Shown here piece after piece: positions 8,797-16,986 of a stretch of 64,000 nucleotides of DNA. The notes beneath the pieces were generated by a model. It was not told where the DNA came from, searched no databases, and saw only the letters and a list, made by a program, of their open reading frames with translations. This DNA is from Ruminococcus flavefaciens. GTDB lineage: Bacteria > Bacillota > Clostridia > Oscillospirales > Ruminococcaceae. The stretch covers positions 63,505-127,504 of the forward strand of contig CACWHY010000006.1 in the NCBI GenBank assembly GCA_902760805.1, given 5' to 3'. Made by a program: the position numbers and the translations under genes. How positions within the stretch are numbered: position 1 is the first letter of the stretch; the number at the start of each line of letters is the position of its first letter.

Positions 8797-10461
8797 TTAT
8801 ATCTTATTTATTATCGCTCCCTTGTCAGCAGAGGATACCTGTGCGGCATAGCGCTTGAGATAGCCGGTAATGCCCTCCTTGCGCTTGATAGGCATGGTCT
8901 TTCTGCGCTCCTCCAGCTCCTCATCTGAGACCTCAAGCTGGATCGAGTAGTTGGGAATGTCGATGGAGATGATGTCGCCGTCCTTGACATAGGCGATAGT
9001 TCCGCCGTTGACTGCCTCAGGGGAAACGTGTCCGATAGCGGCACCTCTTGTTGCTCCGGAGAAGCGTCCGTCAGTGATCAGTGCAACTGACGAGCCCAGA
9101 CCGGCGCCCTGGATAGCGGAAGTGGGCGAGAGCATCTCTCTCATTCCCGGACCGCCGGCAGGTCCCTCATAGCGGATAACAACTACGTCGCCGGCCTTAA
9201 TGCCGCCCTCGTAGATGACCTTGATAGCCTCCTCCTCGCTGTCGAATACACGGGCAGGTCCCTTGTGTACCAGCATCTCAGGAGCAACTGCGCTTCTCTT
9301 TACAACACAGCTGTCAGGAGCAAGATTTCCACGGAGAACAGCAATTCCGCCGGTCTCGCTGTAGGGGTTGTCGATAGGACGGATAGTCTCGGGATCCTTG
9401 TTGATGCAGCCTGCAATGTTCTCGCCAACGGTCTTGCCGGTAACTGTCATGCAGTCTGTGTTGATGAGGCCCTTCTTGCTCAGCTCGTTGAGCACTGCGT
9501 ATACTCCGCCGGCCTCGTTCAGATCCTCCATGTAGGTGTGTCCGGCAGGGGCAAGGTGGCAGAGATTAGGAGTCCTTGCGCTGATCTCGTTGGCCATGTC
9601 AAGGTTTATCTTGATACCGCACTCATTTGCGATAGCAGGCAGGTGGAGCATACTGTTTGTGGAGCAGCCCAGCGCCATATCTGCGGTAAGTGCGTTCTGG
9701 AAGGCCTTCTCCGTCATGATGTCCAGAGGACGGATGTTTCTGCGGTAGAGCTCCATTACCTGCATACCGGCCATTTTCGCCAGCTTGATCCTCTCGGAGT
9801 AAACTGCTGGGATAGTGCCGTTGCCCTTCAGTCCCATACCAAGCACCTCTGTCAGGCAGTTCATGGAATTTGCGGTATACATACCTGAGCATGATCCGCA
9901 GGTTGGACAGGCATGGTTTTCAAACTCCTCCACGTCCTCAGCAGACATTTTTCCGGCAGTGTAAGCGCCGACAGCCTCGAACATTGAGGAAAGACTGGTC
10001 TTTTTGCCCTTAACGTGACCGGCCAGCATTGGGCCTCCGCTGACGAAAACAGTAGGCACGTTGATACGGGCTGCTGCCATGAGAAGTCCGGGAACGTTCT
10101 TGTCGCAGTTAGGCACCATTACCAGTGCGTCGAAGTGGTGGGCAAGCGCCATGCACTCGGTGGAGTCGGCGATAAGGTCACGGGTAACAAGGCTGTACTT
10201 CATGCCCTTGTGTCCCATGGCGATACCGTCGCAGACAGCGATCGCCGGGAAAACTGCCGGAGTTCCTCCAGCCATAGCAACGCCCAGCTTAACTGCCTCA
10301 ACTATCTTGTCGATGTTCATGTGGCCGGGCACGATCTCGTTGTAAGAGGAAACGATACCTACTAAGGGACGCTTCATCTCCTCCTTAGTGTGACCCAGCG
10401 CATTGAACAGCGAGCGCTGAGGGGCCTTGTCAACGCCCTCACAGAAAAAATTGTCGTTCAT
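8797..10461 (-). CDS. ilvD: Dihydroxy-acid dehydratase
   Basis: Fe-S enzyme that dehydrates dihydroxy acids to the 2-oxo acids of valine and isoleucine. It is full length (554 residues). Cluster cysteines lie in [12 protein letters not shown] and [18 protein letters not shown]; downstream [19 protein letters not shown] is the family signature. It follows an unknown 214-residue gene by 17 nt, with an AGGTGA ribosome binding site. It is co-directional with the upstream ilvBNC and downstream leuCDB genes. Confidence 0.96.
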   Translation of the reverse strand: MNDNFFCEGVDKAPQRSLFNALGHTKEEMKRPLVGIVSSYNEIVPGHMNIDKIVEAVKLGVAMAGGTPAVFPAIAVCDGIAMGHKGMKYSLVTRDLIADSTECMALAHHFDALVMVPNCDKNVPGLLMAAARINVPTVFVSGGPMLAGHVKGKKTSLSSMFEAVGAYTAGKMSAEDVEEFENHACPTCGSCSGMYTANSMNCLTEVLGMGLKGNGTIPAVYSERIKLAKMAGMQVMELYRRNIRPLDIMTEKAFQNALTADMALGCSTNSMLHLPAIANECGIKINLDMANEISARTPNLCHLAPAGHTYMEDLNEAGGVYAVLNELSKKGLINTDCMTVTGKTVGENIAGCINKDPETIRPIDNPYSETGGIAVLRGNLAPDSCVVKRSAVAPEMLVHKGPARVFDSEEEAIKVIYEGGIKAGDVVVIRYEGPAGGPGMREMLSPTSAIQGAGLGSSVALITDGRFSGATRGAAIGHVSPEAVNGGTIAYVKDGDIISIDIPNYSIQLEVSDEELEERRKTMPIKRKEGITGYLKRYAAQVSSADKGAIINKI

Positions 10462-10478
10462 TTATATCACCTCATGTT

Positions 10479-11123
10479 TTATTCAACTTCATCATATGTT
10501 GCAGCCGCTTCATCAAGCGCAGCGATAAGCTTCCTTTCAAGAGAAGTTCCCTCATAATTTCTGCTGTATGCCAGACCAATGCCGGAATACAGCCCTCCAT
10601 GTGAGTTTTCATTGAACGCATAAAAGCGCAGACGGTCGCCGTAATAATCGACAGTTGCCGCAAATAAAAAATGATCGTTCTTCAGTTCAACAAAATCACT
10701 GCCGGCTGTGCCGTTTTTGAAATACTCCTCGACTGCGCTTTGGATCTCTTTTGTTGGACCAAACCAGATCTGTGGGTAGTCTTCCTTGAAGCCGGTGAAG
10801 TCACTGTCGTTGTCGGGTTCATACTGATAAGCAGGATCAAGCTCACAGTGGCTGTTGAACTCGATAAAGTCACCCGGAAGTTCAAAATAGACCTCCTTGC
10901 CGGTGACGCTGAAATTTCGCTGAACAGATGCCTTTGGAGGGGTATCTCCTGTTTTGAGAAGGTAAAGGTCTGCTGCGGAATAAAGCTTTTCCTCAGACAG
11001 CTTCCCCGGAGTCTGGCTATGATCCTCTTTGCGTTTTTTCAATAGTCTTTCCACCGCCAAACAGATGACAGCTATGATCAGAAAGCCGATCCATACAGCC
11101 ATAAACTCGACATCACAGATCAC
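10479..11123 (-). CDS. Unknown protein with one N-terminal membrane segment
   Basis: A 214-residue product with one membrane helix near residues 8-24 (AVWIGFLIIAVICLAVE), then a basic KKRK stretch and a soluble, acidic C-terminal domain with YQIWFGPTKE-like aromatic segments (PQIWFGPT). GTG 11123 has AGGTGA at proper spacing and is accepted as the start. It is the third of three unknown genes between ilvC and ilvD. I do not recognise the family. Confidence 0.75.
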   Translation of the reverse strand: MICDVEFMAVWIGFLIIAVICLAVERLLKKRKEDHSQTPGKLSEEKLYSAADLYLLKTGDTPPKASVQRNFSVTGKEVYFELPGDFIEFNSHCELDPAYQYEPDNDSDFTGFKEDYPQIWFGPTKEIQSAVEEYFKNGTAGSDFVELKNDHFLFAATVDYYGDRLRFYAFNENSHGGLYSGIGLAYSRNYEGTSLERKLIAALDEAAATYDEVE

Positions 11124-11133
11124 TTATATCACC

Positions 11134-11826
11134 TCATTCAGATGTTGTGGTCTCTTCTTCAGGAAAATAGAAAAACGGTGATCCGGCCTTTTTCAGCAGG
11201 ATAAGTCCGGCTATAAGGAAGGGCAGCGCCCAGAGGAAGCTGCCCTCCTCCTTGTCGGTATTGATGATGATAACGCCCAATTCAGGGAGCTGATCCAGAT
11301 CTATGCCGTCCAGCTCAGTTCCTTTGGTCTCGTAGTATTTTTCGATATTCGAGAGATACTCTTTCATCTCGCCGGTGTATTTGTCGGAGAAATATCCCCT
11401 CATCGTACCGCCATATTCAAGCAGATCCCGCTCCTCGTCAGAGCCCTCCTTCACCGCAGCGAAACAGATGTAGTCCGGGCTGTCTCCTCTTTCAACTAAC
11501 TCATGACTGCCGTCTGGCCGCATGATATAGCTATTCTTGTGGCACAGGACTGTGACGTAGACGTTTCTTCCACCTTCGTTCATAAAGCACACCGGGGTAC
11601 GGTTTTCAGTGCCCTTTCTGGTGAGCTCCAGCACCTCAGGAGGGAAAAGTATGCTGTCGTTGCGGTGGGGAGTCTTGTAGCGCAGATCTTCCGTGCTCAT
11701 AGCACCGGTTGCCCGTGAAAACCGAAATATCCCCACGATCAGCATTACCAGTGCCATGAGAAACATCACAGCGGCTGCCAGATGCAGTTTATTCGGCGAG
11801 AACTTTCTTACATAGATGCCCTTCAT
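11134..11826 (-). CDS. Unknown two-helix membrane protein
   Basis: A 230-residue product with a membrane helix at about 15-36 (LAAAVMFLMALVMLIVGIF) and another near the C-terminus (SFLWALPFLIAGLILL). About 150 residues between them carry several short beta-like segments and probably face outward. The start overlaps the upstream 153-residue gene by 4 nt (ATGA), and the next gene begins 10 nt after the stop. Family not recognised. Confidence 0.75.
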   Translation of the reverse strand: MKGIYVRKFSPNKLHLAAAVMFLMALVMLIVGIFRFSRATGAMSTEDLRYKTPHRNDSILFPPEVLELTRKGTENRTPVCFMNEGGRNVYVTVLCHKNSYIMRPDGSHELVERGDSPDYICFAAVKEGSDEERDLLEYGGTMRGYFSDKYTGEMKEYLSNIEKYYETKGTELDGIDLDQLPELGVIIINTDKEEGSFLWALPFLIAGLILLKKAGSPFFYFPEEETTTSE

Positions 11827-12284
11827 TTATGTCTCCTTCTGCGTTTCCTTTTGAGCCGTTTCTGCTTTTCCTTGATCTTGCGGTTGCGCTCCTTGATCAG
11901 CTTTTTGCGAATCTTATCGTCCAGTATGAAGTCGTAATCGTCGTCGGGGTAGTCGAACTCCTCGTCCTCCAGGTCGTCCTCATCGTCCTCGATCTTGCGG
12001 CGGAGCTCCGGCTCTGCCCAAGGCAGATAGAAGCATGGCACCGCAGCCATGATCAGGACTGCGCCCAGGATCATGATAGGGGCTGTCAGCGAGATCTGCT
12101 TTTTGGCCTCCTGGCTGGGAGAGCTCTCCTGCTCCTCCTCCGAGATCTCCGGATAGAAGCTGCGAGGCTCCTGGCGGCTTTTGGTCACAGCTCTGGCGCC
12201 TCCGCCGATGAGTAGAGCGATCCCTCCGAAAAAGAGCACCAAGCCCAGGATCTGGATCCCGCTAAGTCTGAGTTTGTTAGTCAT
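11823..12284 (-). CDS. Unknown small membrane protein with basic C-terminus
   Basis: A 153-residue product with two membrane helices (about residues 10-30, ILGLVLFFGGIALLIGGG, and 70-90, APIMILGAVLIMAAVPCFYL). They are joined by an acidic Glu/Ser-rich loop. A strongly acidic stretch (EDDEDDLEDEE) comes next and the end is very basic (KRLKRKRRRRHK). It is first of the three unknown genes between ilvC and ilvD. It has a GGGG-type ribosome binding site and is preceded by a folded 5' region. Function unknown. Confidence 0.72.
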   Translation of the reverse strand: MTNKLRLSGIQILGLVLFFGGIALLIGGGARAVTKSRQEPRSFYPEISEEEQESSPSQEAKKQISLTAPIMILGAVLIMAAVPCFYLPWAEPELRRKIEDDEDDLEDEEFDYPDDDYDFILDDKIRKKLIKERNRKIKEKQKRLKRKRRRRHK

Positions 12285-12538
12285 AAGATCGTCCCCTTTT
12301 TGTCAAATTCAGAAATGACCCATGACTGTACCAGCCGCAAAAGTGCGGACTGGCAGCTGCACGGGTCTTTCCGTTAATAGAATGTTAACAAATTTCTGTG
12401 ACGATCCTGTGAAAATATGAAGTAAATATTAAGAAAATGCGAACATAATTTTAATATTCTTTGTATTTTCAACCGCTCGTATAATACTCAGAGACTTAAC
12501 AGCTAACCAGCATACTCTGGGTAGAATTTATTGTTAGA
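12285..12538 (-). promoter_or_regulatory. Folded leader region between ilvC and the unknown membrane genes
   Basis: The 254-bp gap has no terminator with a uridine tract after ilvC. The ilvC-proximal part is AT-rich with no confident promoter. At 12317-12367 the minus strand can form a long imperfect hairpin. The outer arms are GACCC/GGGTC, the inner arms CCAGTCCGCA/TGCGGCTGG with a one-base bulge, and the loop is about 4 nt. It is not followed by uridines, so it is not a simple terminator. It may be a structured 5' UTR. Confidence 0.45.
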
Positions 12539-13591
<1,053 letters not shown>

Positions 13592-13600
13592 TTATTATTT

Positions 13601-13859
13601 CAGCCTATAGCCTTTAGCCTGTAACAGCCCTTAGCCTTTAGCCTATAGCCTTTAGCTATCTTTAACAACAGCTAATGGCTAACGGCTAATGGCTAATAGC
13701 TAACAGCTAAAAGCTAAAAGCTAATTTACCTTTTTTATTGTTGCTATTTCAGCCTGTAACAGCCTTAGCCTTTAGCCTTCAGCCTTTAGCTATCTTTAAC
13801 AACAGCTAATGGCTAACGGCTAATAGCTAATAGCTAACGGCTAAAAGCTAATTTACCTT
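13601..13859. repeat. TTAGC-type repeat, two tandem units, locus B
   Basis: Two diverged copies (about 13601-13732 and 13751-13859) of a unit with a left arm of TAGCCTTTAGCC repeats, a TATCTTTAACAACA centre and a right arm of GGCTAATAGCTAA repeats. Each forms a long imperfect hairpin. Both units end in AGCTAATTTACCTT, and in the second that tail contains the ilvN stop codon. The unit was therefore duplicated together with the end of ilvN. It fills the ilvN-ilvC gap. Confidence 0.85.
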
Positions 13860-14356
13860 GTTTTGAGACAATTGTCGCCACGCTCGATAGCGACGATACC
13901 TGTGCGGCACATTTCCATGATGCCGTAGGGCTTCATGAGCTCGATGAAGGCGTCGATCTTTGAGGTCTCGCCGGTGAGCTCGCATATCAGTGCCGTTGTG
14001 GAATAGTCCACGATCTTCGAGCGGAAGATCTCAACGGCTGTCATGATGTCCTGACGTGTGTTGGGGGTGTTCTTCACCTTGATCAGAAGCAGCTCACGGA
14101 TAACTGTATCGCTGGGATCCAGCACCTCCACCTCTTTGACGTCGTGGAGCTTCTCAAGCTGCTTGAGAATACGCATCTTTAGGTCCTCGTCGCCGTGGAA
14201 GGCAACTGTTATACGGGAAAAGCCGCTGGTCTCGGTCTCGCCGACAGTAAGGCTGTCGATATTGAAGCCTCGGCGTGTGAACATTCCCGAAACTCTTGAC
14301 AGGACGCCTGAGATATTGGAAACGATAACTCCAATAACATACTGATTATTTTCCAT
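13853..14356 (-). CDS. ilvN: Acetolactate synthase small (regulatory) subunit
   Basis: Regulatory subunit that binds IlvB and confers valine feedback. The 167-residue product has an N-terminal ACT domain (IVSNISGVLSRVSGMFTRRG) and the C-terminal small-subunit domain. It starts 11 nt after the ilvB stop. Its stop lies in the edge of the TTAGC repeat, so its last residues (CLKTR) may have been altered by the repeat insertion. Confidence 0.94.
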   Translation of the reverse strand: MENNQYVIGVIVSNISGVLSRVSGMFTRRGFNIDSLTVGETETSGFSRITVAFHGDEDLKMRILKQLEKLHDVKEVEVLDPSDTVIRELLLIKVKNTPNTRQDIMTAVEIFRSKIVDYSTTALICELTGETSKIDAFIELMKPYGIMEMCRTGIVAIERGDNCLKTR

Positions 14357-14366
14357 TTACGTCACC

Positions 14367-16115
14367 TCACTTGATCTCGGTAATAATGTCGTCTATAGAG
14401 CCTCCCGGCGGCAGCATAGGAAGAACGAACTCGTCGCAGTCAACTGCGCAGTCGATAACGAAGGGGCCGTTGCAGGTGAAAGCCTGCTCCAGAGCGCTGT
14501 CCAGCTCCTCCTTGGTGAAGGCTCTTGCGGCCTTTGCACCGAAGGCCTCAGCCAGCTTTACGAAATCCGTTGCTCTGTTGAGGGTGGTGTTTGAGTAGTG
14601 CTTGTCGAAGAACAGGGTCTGCCACTGTCTAACCATGCCTAGAACGCCGTTGTTCATGATCACTACGATCACGGGAGTTCCCTGAGAAACGGCAGTTGCC
14701 AGCTCGTTGAGATTCATGCCGAAGCTGCCGTCGCCGGTGAAGAGGATCGACCGTCTGCCGGTGGCGATGTTTGCGCCGATAGCAGCTCCCAGACCGTAGC
14801 CCATAGTTCCCAGACCGCCGCTTGTAAGGAAGGTGCGGGGACGCTTCAGGGGATAGCGCTGAGCAGCCCACATCTGGTGCTGACCAACATCGGTAACGAT
14901 GATGTCGCTGTCCCCGGCCTTGGCGCTGACAGCGTCAACAATGCCGTAGGGAGTCAGTCTCTGCTCTGCCGGAATTCCCTGCTTGTCGCAGGCGGCCGTG
15001 CAGTTTGAGCAGTTCTTCTCATAGGAGGAAGCCAGAGCTCTTTCAAGGCGCTCCTTCTCCTCATTTCTCAGCTCCTGGATACGCTTGTTCCACTCAGGGC
15101 GCTTCTTCTCCTCCGCCATAGCGGAAAGGCGCTCCAGAGCGTCACGGATATCCCCCTGAACAGACAGGTCAGAGGTGATGTTCTTGTCAAGCTCGGCTGA
15201 GTCTATATCAATGTGGATTATGCTGAAATTCTTGTTGAATCGCTCCTTGTTGCCGGTGGCACGGTCGGAGAACCTTGCTCCCAGAGCGATCACCAGGTCG
15301 GCCTCGTCCTGAGCTACAGAGGAAGCGTAGTGGCCGTGCATACCGTTCATTCCCAGGAACAGCGGGTGGTCTGAGGGAACTGCTGAAAGTCCCATCAGAG
15401 AACATCCCATGGGAGCGTCGATAAGCTCCGCAAAGCGAATGAGGGCAGCAGATGCCTTTCCGGAGATCACACCTCCGCCGAAGTAGATGTAGGGGCGCTC
15501 TGCCTTGCTGATCATCTCAGCAGCACGGCGCAGCTTCATATCCGAGGCGAAAGTCAGCGGATAGGGGCGCACGGGATCGGGCTTTGCCTCAAAGCCCCAG
15601 AGAGCGGTCTGAACGTCCTTGGGGATGTCCACAAGAACAGGGCCGGGCCTGCCGGACTTTGCAATCTTGAAGGCAGTGCGGAGGGTGTCCGCAAGCTCTC
15701 TTACGTCCTTGACGATGAAGTTGTGCTTGGTGACGGGCATGGTCACGCCGACGATATCCACCTCCTGGAAGCTGTCCCTTCCGATAAGGGAACATGGAAC
15801 GTTTCCGGTGATAGCCACCATGGGGACTGAGTCCAGATAAGCGGTAGCGATACCGGTGACAAGGTTAGTAGCTCCGGGGCCGGAGGTAGCGATGACAACG
15901 CCCACCTTGCCGGTAGCTCTAGCGTAGCCGTCGGCTGCGTGAGCTGCGCCCTGCTCATGGGCAGCAAGCACATGGCGGATCCTGTCACGGCTGAGGTAGA
16001 GCTCATCGAAGAGGTTGATGACCTGACCGCCGGGATAGCCGAAAACCGTATCGCAGCCCTGCTCTATCAGAGTCTCAACAACTATTTTAGCGCCTGAGAT
16101 CTTCATATCATACAT
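14367..16115 (-). CDS. ilvB: Acetolactate synthase large (catalytic) subunit
   Basis: TPP/FAD enzyme condensing pyruvate with pyruvate or 2-oxobutanoate. The 582-residue product has the catalytic Glu in AAHEQGAAHAADGYAR and the TPP-Mg motif from GDGSFGMNLNE to MNN. FAD-domain elements such as LGARFSDRATG are present. The start is ATG 16115 (AAAGGA 4 nt upstream) or ATG 16106 (9 nt); spacing favours the latter, but both are kept open. It is the first structural gene behind the attenuator leader. Confidence 0.96.
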   Translation of the reverse strand: MYDMKISGAKIVVETLIEQGCDTVFGYPGGQVINLFDELYLSRDRIRHVLAAHEQGAAHAADGYARATGKVGVVIATSGPGATNLVTGIATAYLDSVPMVAITGNVPCSLIGRDSFQEVDIVGVTMPVTKHNFIVKDVRELADTLRTAFKIAKSGRPGPVLVDIPKDVQTALWGFEAKPDPVRPYPLTFASDMKLRRAAEMISKAERPYIYFGGGVISGKASAALIRFAELIDAPMGCSLMGLSAVPSDHPLFLGMNGMHGHYASSVAQDEADLVIALGARFSDRATGNKERFNKNFSIIHIDIDSAELDKNITSDLSVQGDIRDALERLSAMAEEKKRPEWNKRIQELRNEEKERLERALASSYEKNCSNCTAACDKQGIPAEQRLTPYGIVDAVSAKAGDSDIIVTDVGQHQMWAAQRYPLKRPRTFLTSGGLGTMGYGLGAAIGANIATGRRSILFTGDGSFGMNLNELATAVSQGTPVIVVIMNNGVLGMVRQWQTLFFDKHYSNTTLNRATDFVKLAEAFGAKAARAFTKEELDSALEQAFTCNGPFVIDCAVDCDEFVLPMLPPGGSIDDIITEIK

Positions 16116-16141
16116 TCCTTTACAAAGTAATAATAGCGAAA

Positions 16142-16275
16142 ATTAACGTCACTGACCGGATAACAAAAAATCGGGCTCTGCGCCCGATGAGATCCAATTG
16201 CTCAAATGTACATAGATAGTATCAAGCAAAAGAATTATGGGCACAGCGAATAAGGCGGCAGTCAGTGACGTTAAT
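16142..16275 (-). promoter_or_regulatory. 15-nt perfect complementary arms spanning the ilv terminator
   Basis: The leader-peptide segment read ATTAACGTCACTGAC on the minus strand (16261-16275) is exactly complementary to GTCAGTGACGTTAAT (16142-16156), which lies after the terminator and before ilvB. In a read-through RNA these could pair and enclose the terminator region. The 5' copy also forms a local 7-bp hairpin (GCAGTCA/TGACTGC, 16275-16281 and 16258-16264). Confidence 0.75.
16164..16188 (-). terminator. Attenuator terminator upstream of ilvB
   Basis: On the minus strand ATCGGGC, loop GCAGA, GCCCGAT is followed by a uridine run (16165-16170). The 5' arm overlaps GGGCGCAG (16178-16185). 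That segment can instead pair over 8 bp, with one G-U, with CUGUGCCC inside the leader ORF (16239-16246). Terminator and antiterminator are therefore mutually exclusive. Confidence 0.88.
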
Positions 16276-16329
16276 GACTGCGCCGTTAATAATGACGATA
16301 CCGGAATTATCTATGACCGTTCTCATCAT
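16222..16329 (-). CDS. ilv leader peptide (Ile/Val-rich attenuation peptide)
   Basis: A 35-codon ORF with AGGAGC at 16335-16340, 5 nt before ATG 16329 (a second ATG follows at once). The peptide begins MMRTVIDNSG and continues IVIINGAVINV. It has 6 Ile, 4 Val and 1 Leu codons. The stop TGA is at 16222-16224, about 35 nt before the terminator. A ribosome stalled at the Ile/Val run would leave the antiterminator arm at 16239-16246 free. A ribosome reaching the stop would cover it and let the terminator form. This is the classical arrangement for ilv attenuation; mechanism inferred from sequence. Confidence 0.85.
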   Translation of the reverse strand: MMRTVIDNSGIVIINGAVINVTDCRLIRCAHNSFA

Positions 16330-16354
16330 TTACCGCTCCTTTGCTCAATAGTTA

Positions 16355-16382
16355 TATATATAATAACACTTTGCGCAGGCAA
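16355..16382 (-). promoter_or_regulatory. Probable promoter of the ilv leader
   Basis: Minus strand -35 TTGCCT (16377-16382), 16-bp spacer, -10 TATATA (16355-16360). Other -10 registers within the TATATATA run are possible. The transcript would begin about 20 nt before the leader-peptide start. Confidence 0.55.
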
Positions 16383-16464
16383 AATCAATAAGGAGCGGAG
16401 TTTTTCTCTGTATTTTAGGCATAGTCAACAGTTTTCAACAGGCAAAATAGTGCAACATTTCATG

Positions 16465-16494
16465 TTGAATGATCATCGCAGCCAGTGGTATACT
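16465..16494 (+). promoter_or_regulatory. Promoter of the glutaredoxin-like gene with small palindrome
   Basis: -35 TTGAAT (16465-16470), 18-bp spacer, -10 TATACT (16489-16494) preceded by TGG. The inverted repeat CAACAT-TTC-ATGTTG (16453-16467) overlaps the -35 edge and could be an operator. It is divergent from the ilv leader promoter. Confidence 0.55.
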
Positions 16495-16517
16495 AAACAT
16501 GAAGGGAGCGATGTGAA

Positions 16518-16760
16518 ATGATCCAGATCTATTCTGCGGACACCTGCATCTGGTGCCGGAAAATGAAGAGCTATCTGACGGAAAAGGGCTTGGATTTTCG
16601 GTCGCTGGATGCAGCCGAGCCGGAAAACGCCGAGGCGATCTTCCAAATGACCGGACAGCGTGGCTTTCCGGTGACAGTCATCGGCAGCAAGGCGGTCGTG
16701 GGCTACGATACAGAGGCCGTGGACAAGGCGCTGGAAGACGCAGGCTCGGTCGAGGGCTGA
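16518..16760 (+). CDS. Glutaredoxin-like thiol-disulfide protein
   Basis: An 80-residue thioredoxin-fold protein: IYSADTCIWCRKMK carries a CxxC redox pair (C10, C13), followed by the TVIGSKAVVGYD strand with a GFPVTVI cis-Pro. It resembles the glutaredoxin/NrdH group. The second position Ile-Trp is not the usual CPYC of glutaredoxins. The start has GGGAG with normal spacing. It is a single-gene unit divergent from ilvB. Its electron donor cannot be told from here. Confidence 0.88.
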   Translation: MIQIYSADTCIWCRKMKSYLTEKGLDFRSLDAAEPENAEAIFQMTGQRGFPVTVIGSKAVVGYDTEAVDKALEDAGSVEG

Positions 16761-16763
16761 GCC

Positions 16764-16785
16764 GGGCGGACACATGGGTCCGCCC
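16764..16785 (+). terminator. Hairpin after the glutaredoxin-like gene
   Basis: GGGCGGAC / GTCCGCCC (8-bp stem, 6-nt loop) directly after the stop, followed only by TTACTG. It is a plausible weak terminator. It is followed at once by TTAGC repeat locus C. Confidence 0.55.
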
Positions 16786-16790
16786 TTACT

Positions 16791-16865
16791 GTTAGCCGTT
16801 AGCTATTAGCTATTAGATGTTAGCTTTCGTTACACATAGCTAAAGGCTATAGGCTAACGGCTAAT
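16791..16865. repeat. TTAGC-type inverted repeat, locus C
   Basis: GTTAGCCGTTAGCTATTAGC on the left and GGCTATAGGCTAACGGCTAA on the right form an imperfect hairpin around a TTTCGTTACACA centre. Same family as loci A (8732-8796) and B (13601-13859). Confidence 0.85.
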
Positions 16866-16871
16866 ATTGCT

Positions 16872-16897
16872 GGACGTCGAGAGCGCCGTCCCCTACA
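16872..16897 (-). repeat. TGTAGGGG-type repeat, single copy
   Basis: On the minus strand this reads TGTAGGGGACGGCG then CTCTCGACGTCC. It matches the element at 52044-52069 except at a few bases, in the opposite orientation. It abuts TTAGC locus C. Confidence 0.7.
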
Positions 16898-16986
16898 TAT
16901 ATTTTTATCTTTTAACAGTAATTTCCTTCGTCTTTTTTGTCCTCTAAATTCACTATATATAAAAGACTCTTTTTGAGGTGGTACAT

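Noticed and set aside
13601..13859. CRISPR-like array
   Set aside because: The repeats are 7-base heptads with self-complementary arms, not constant repeats with unique spacers, and no cas genes are present.
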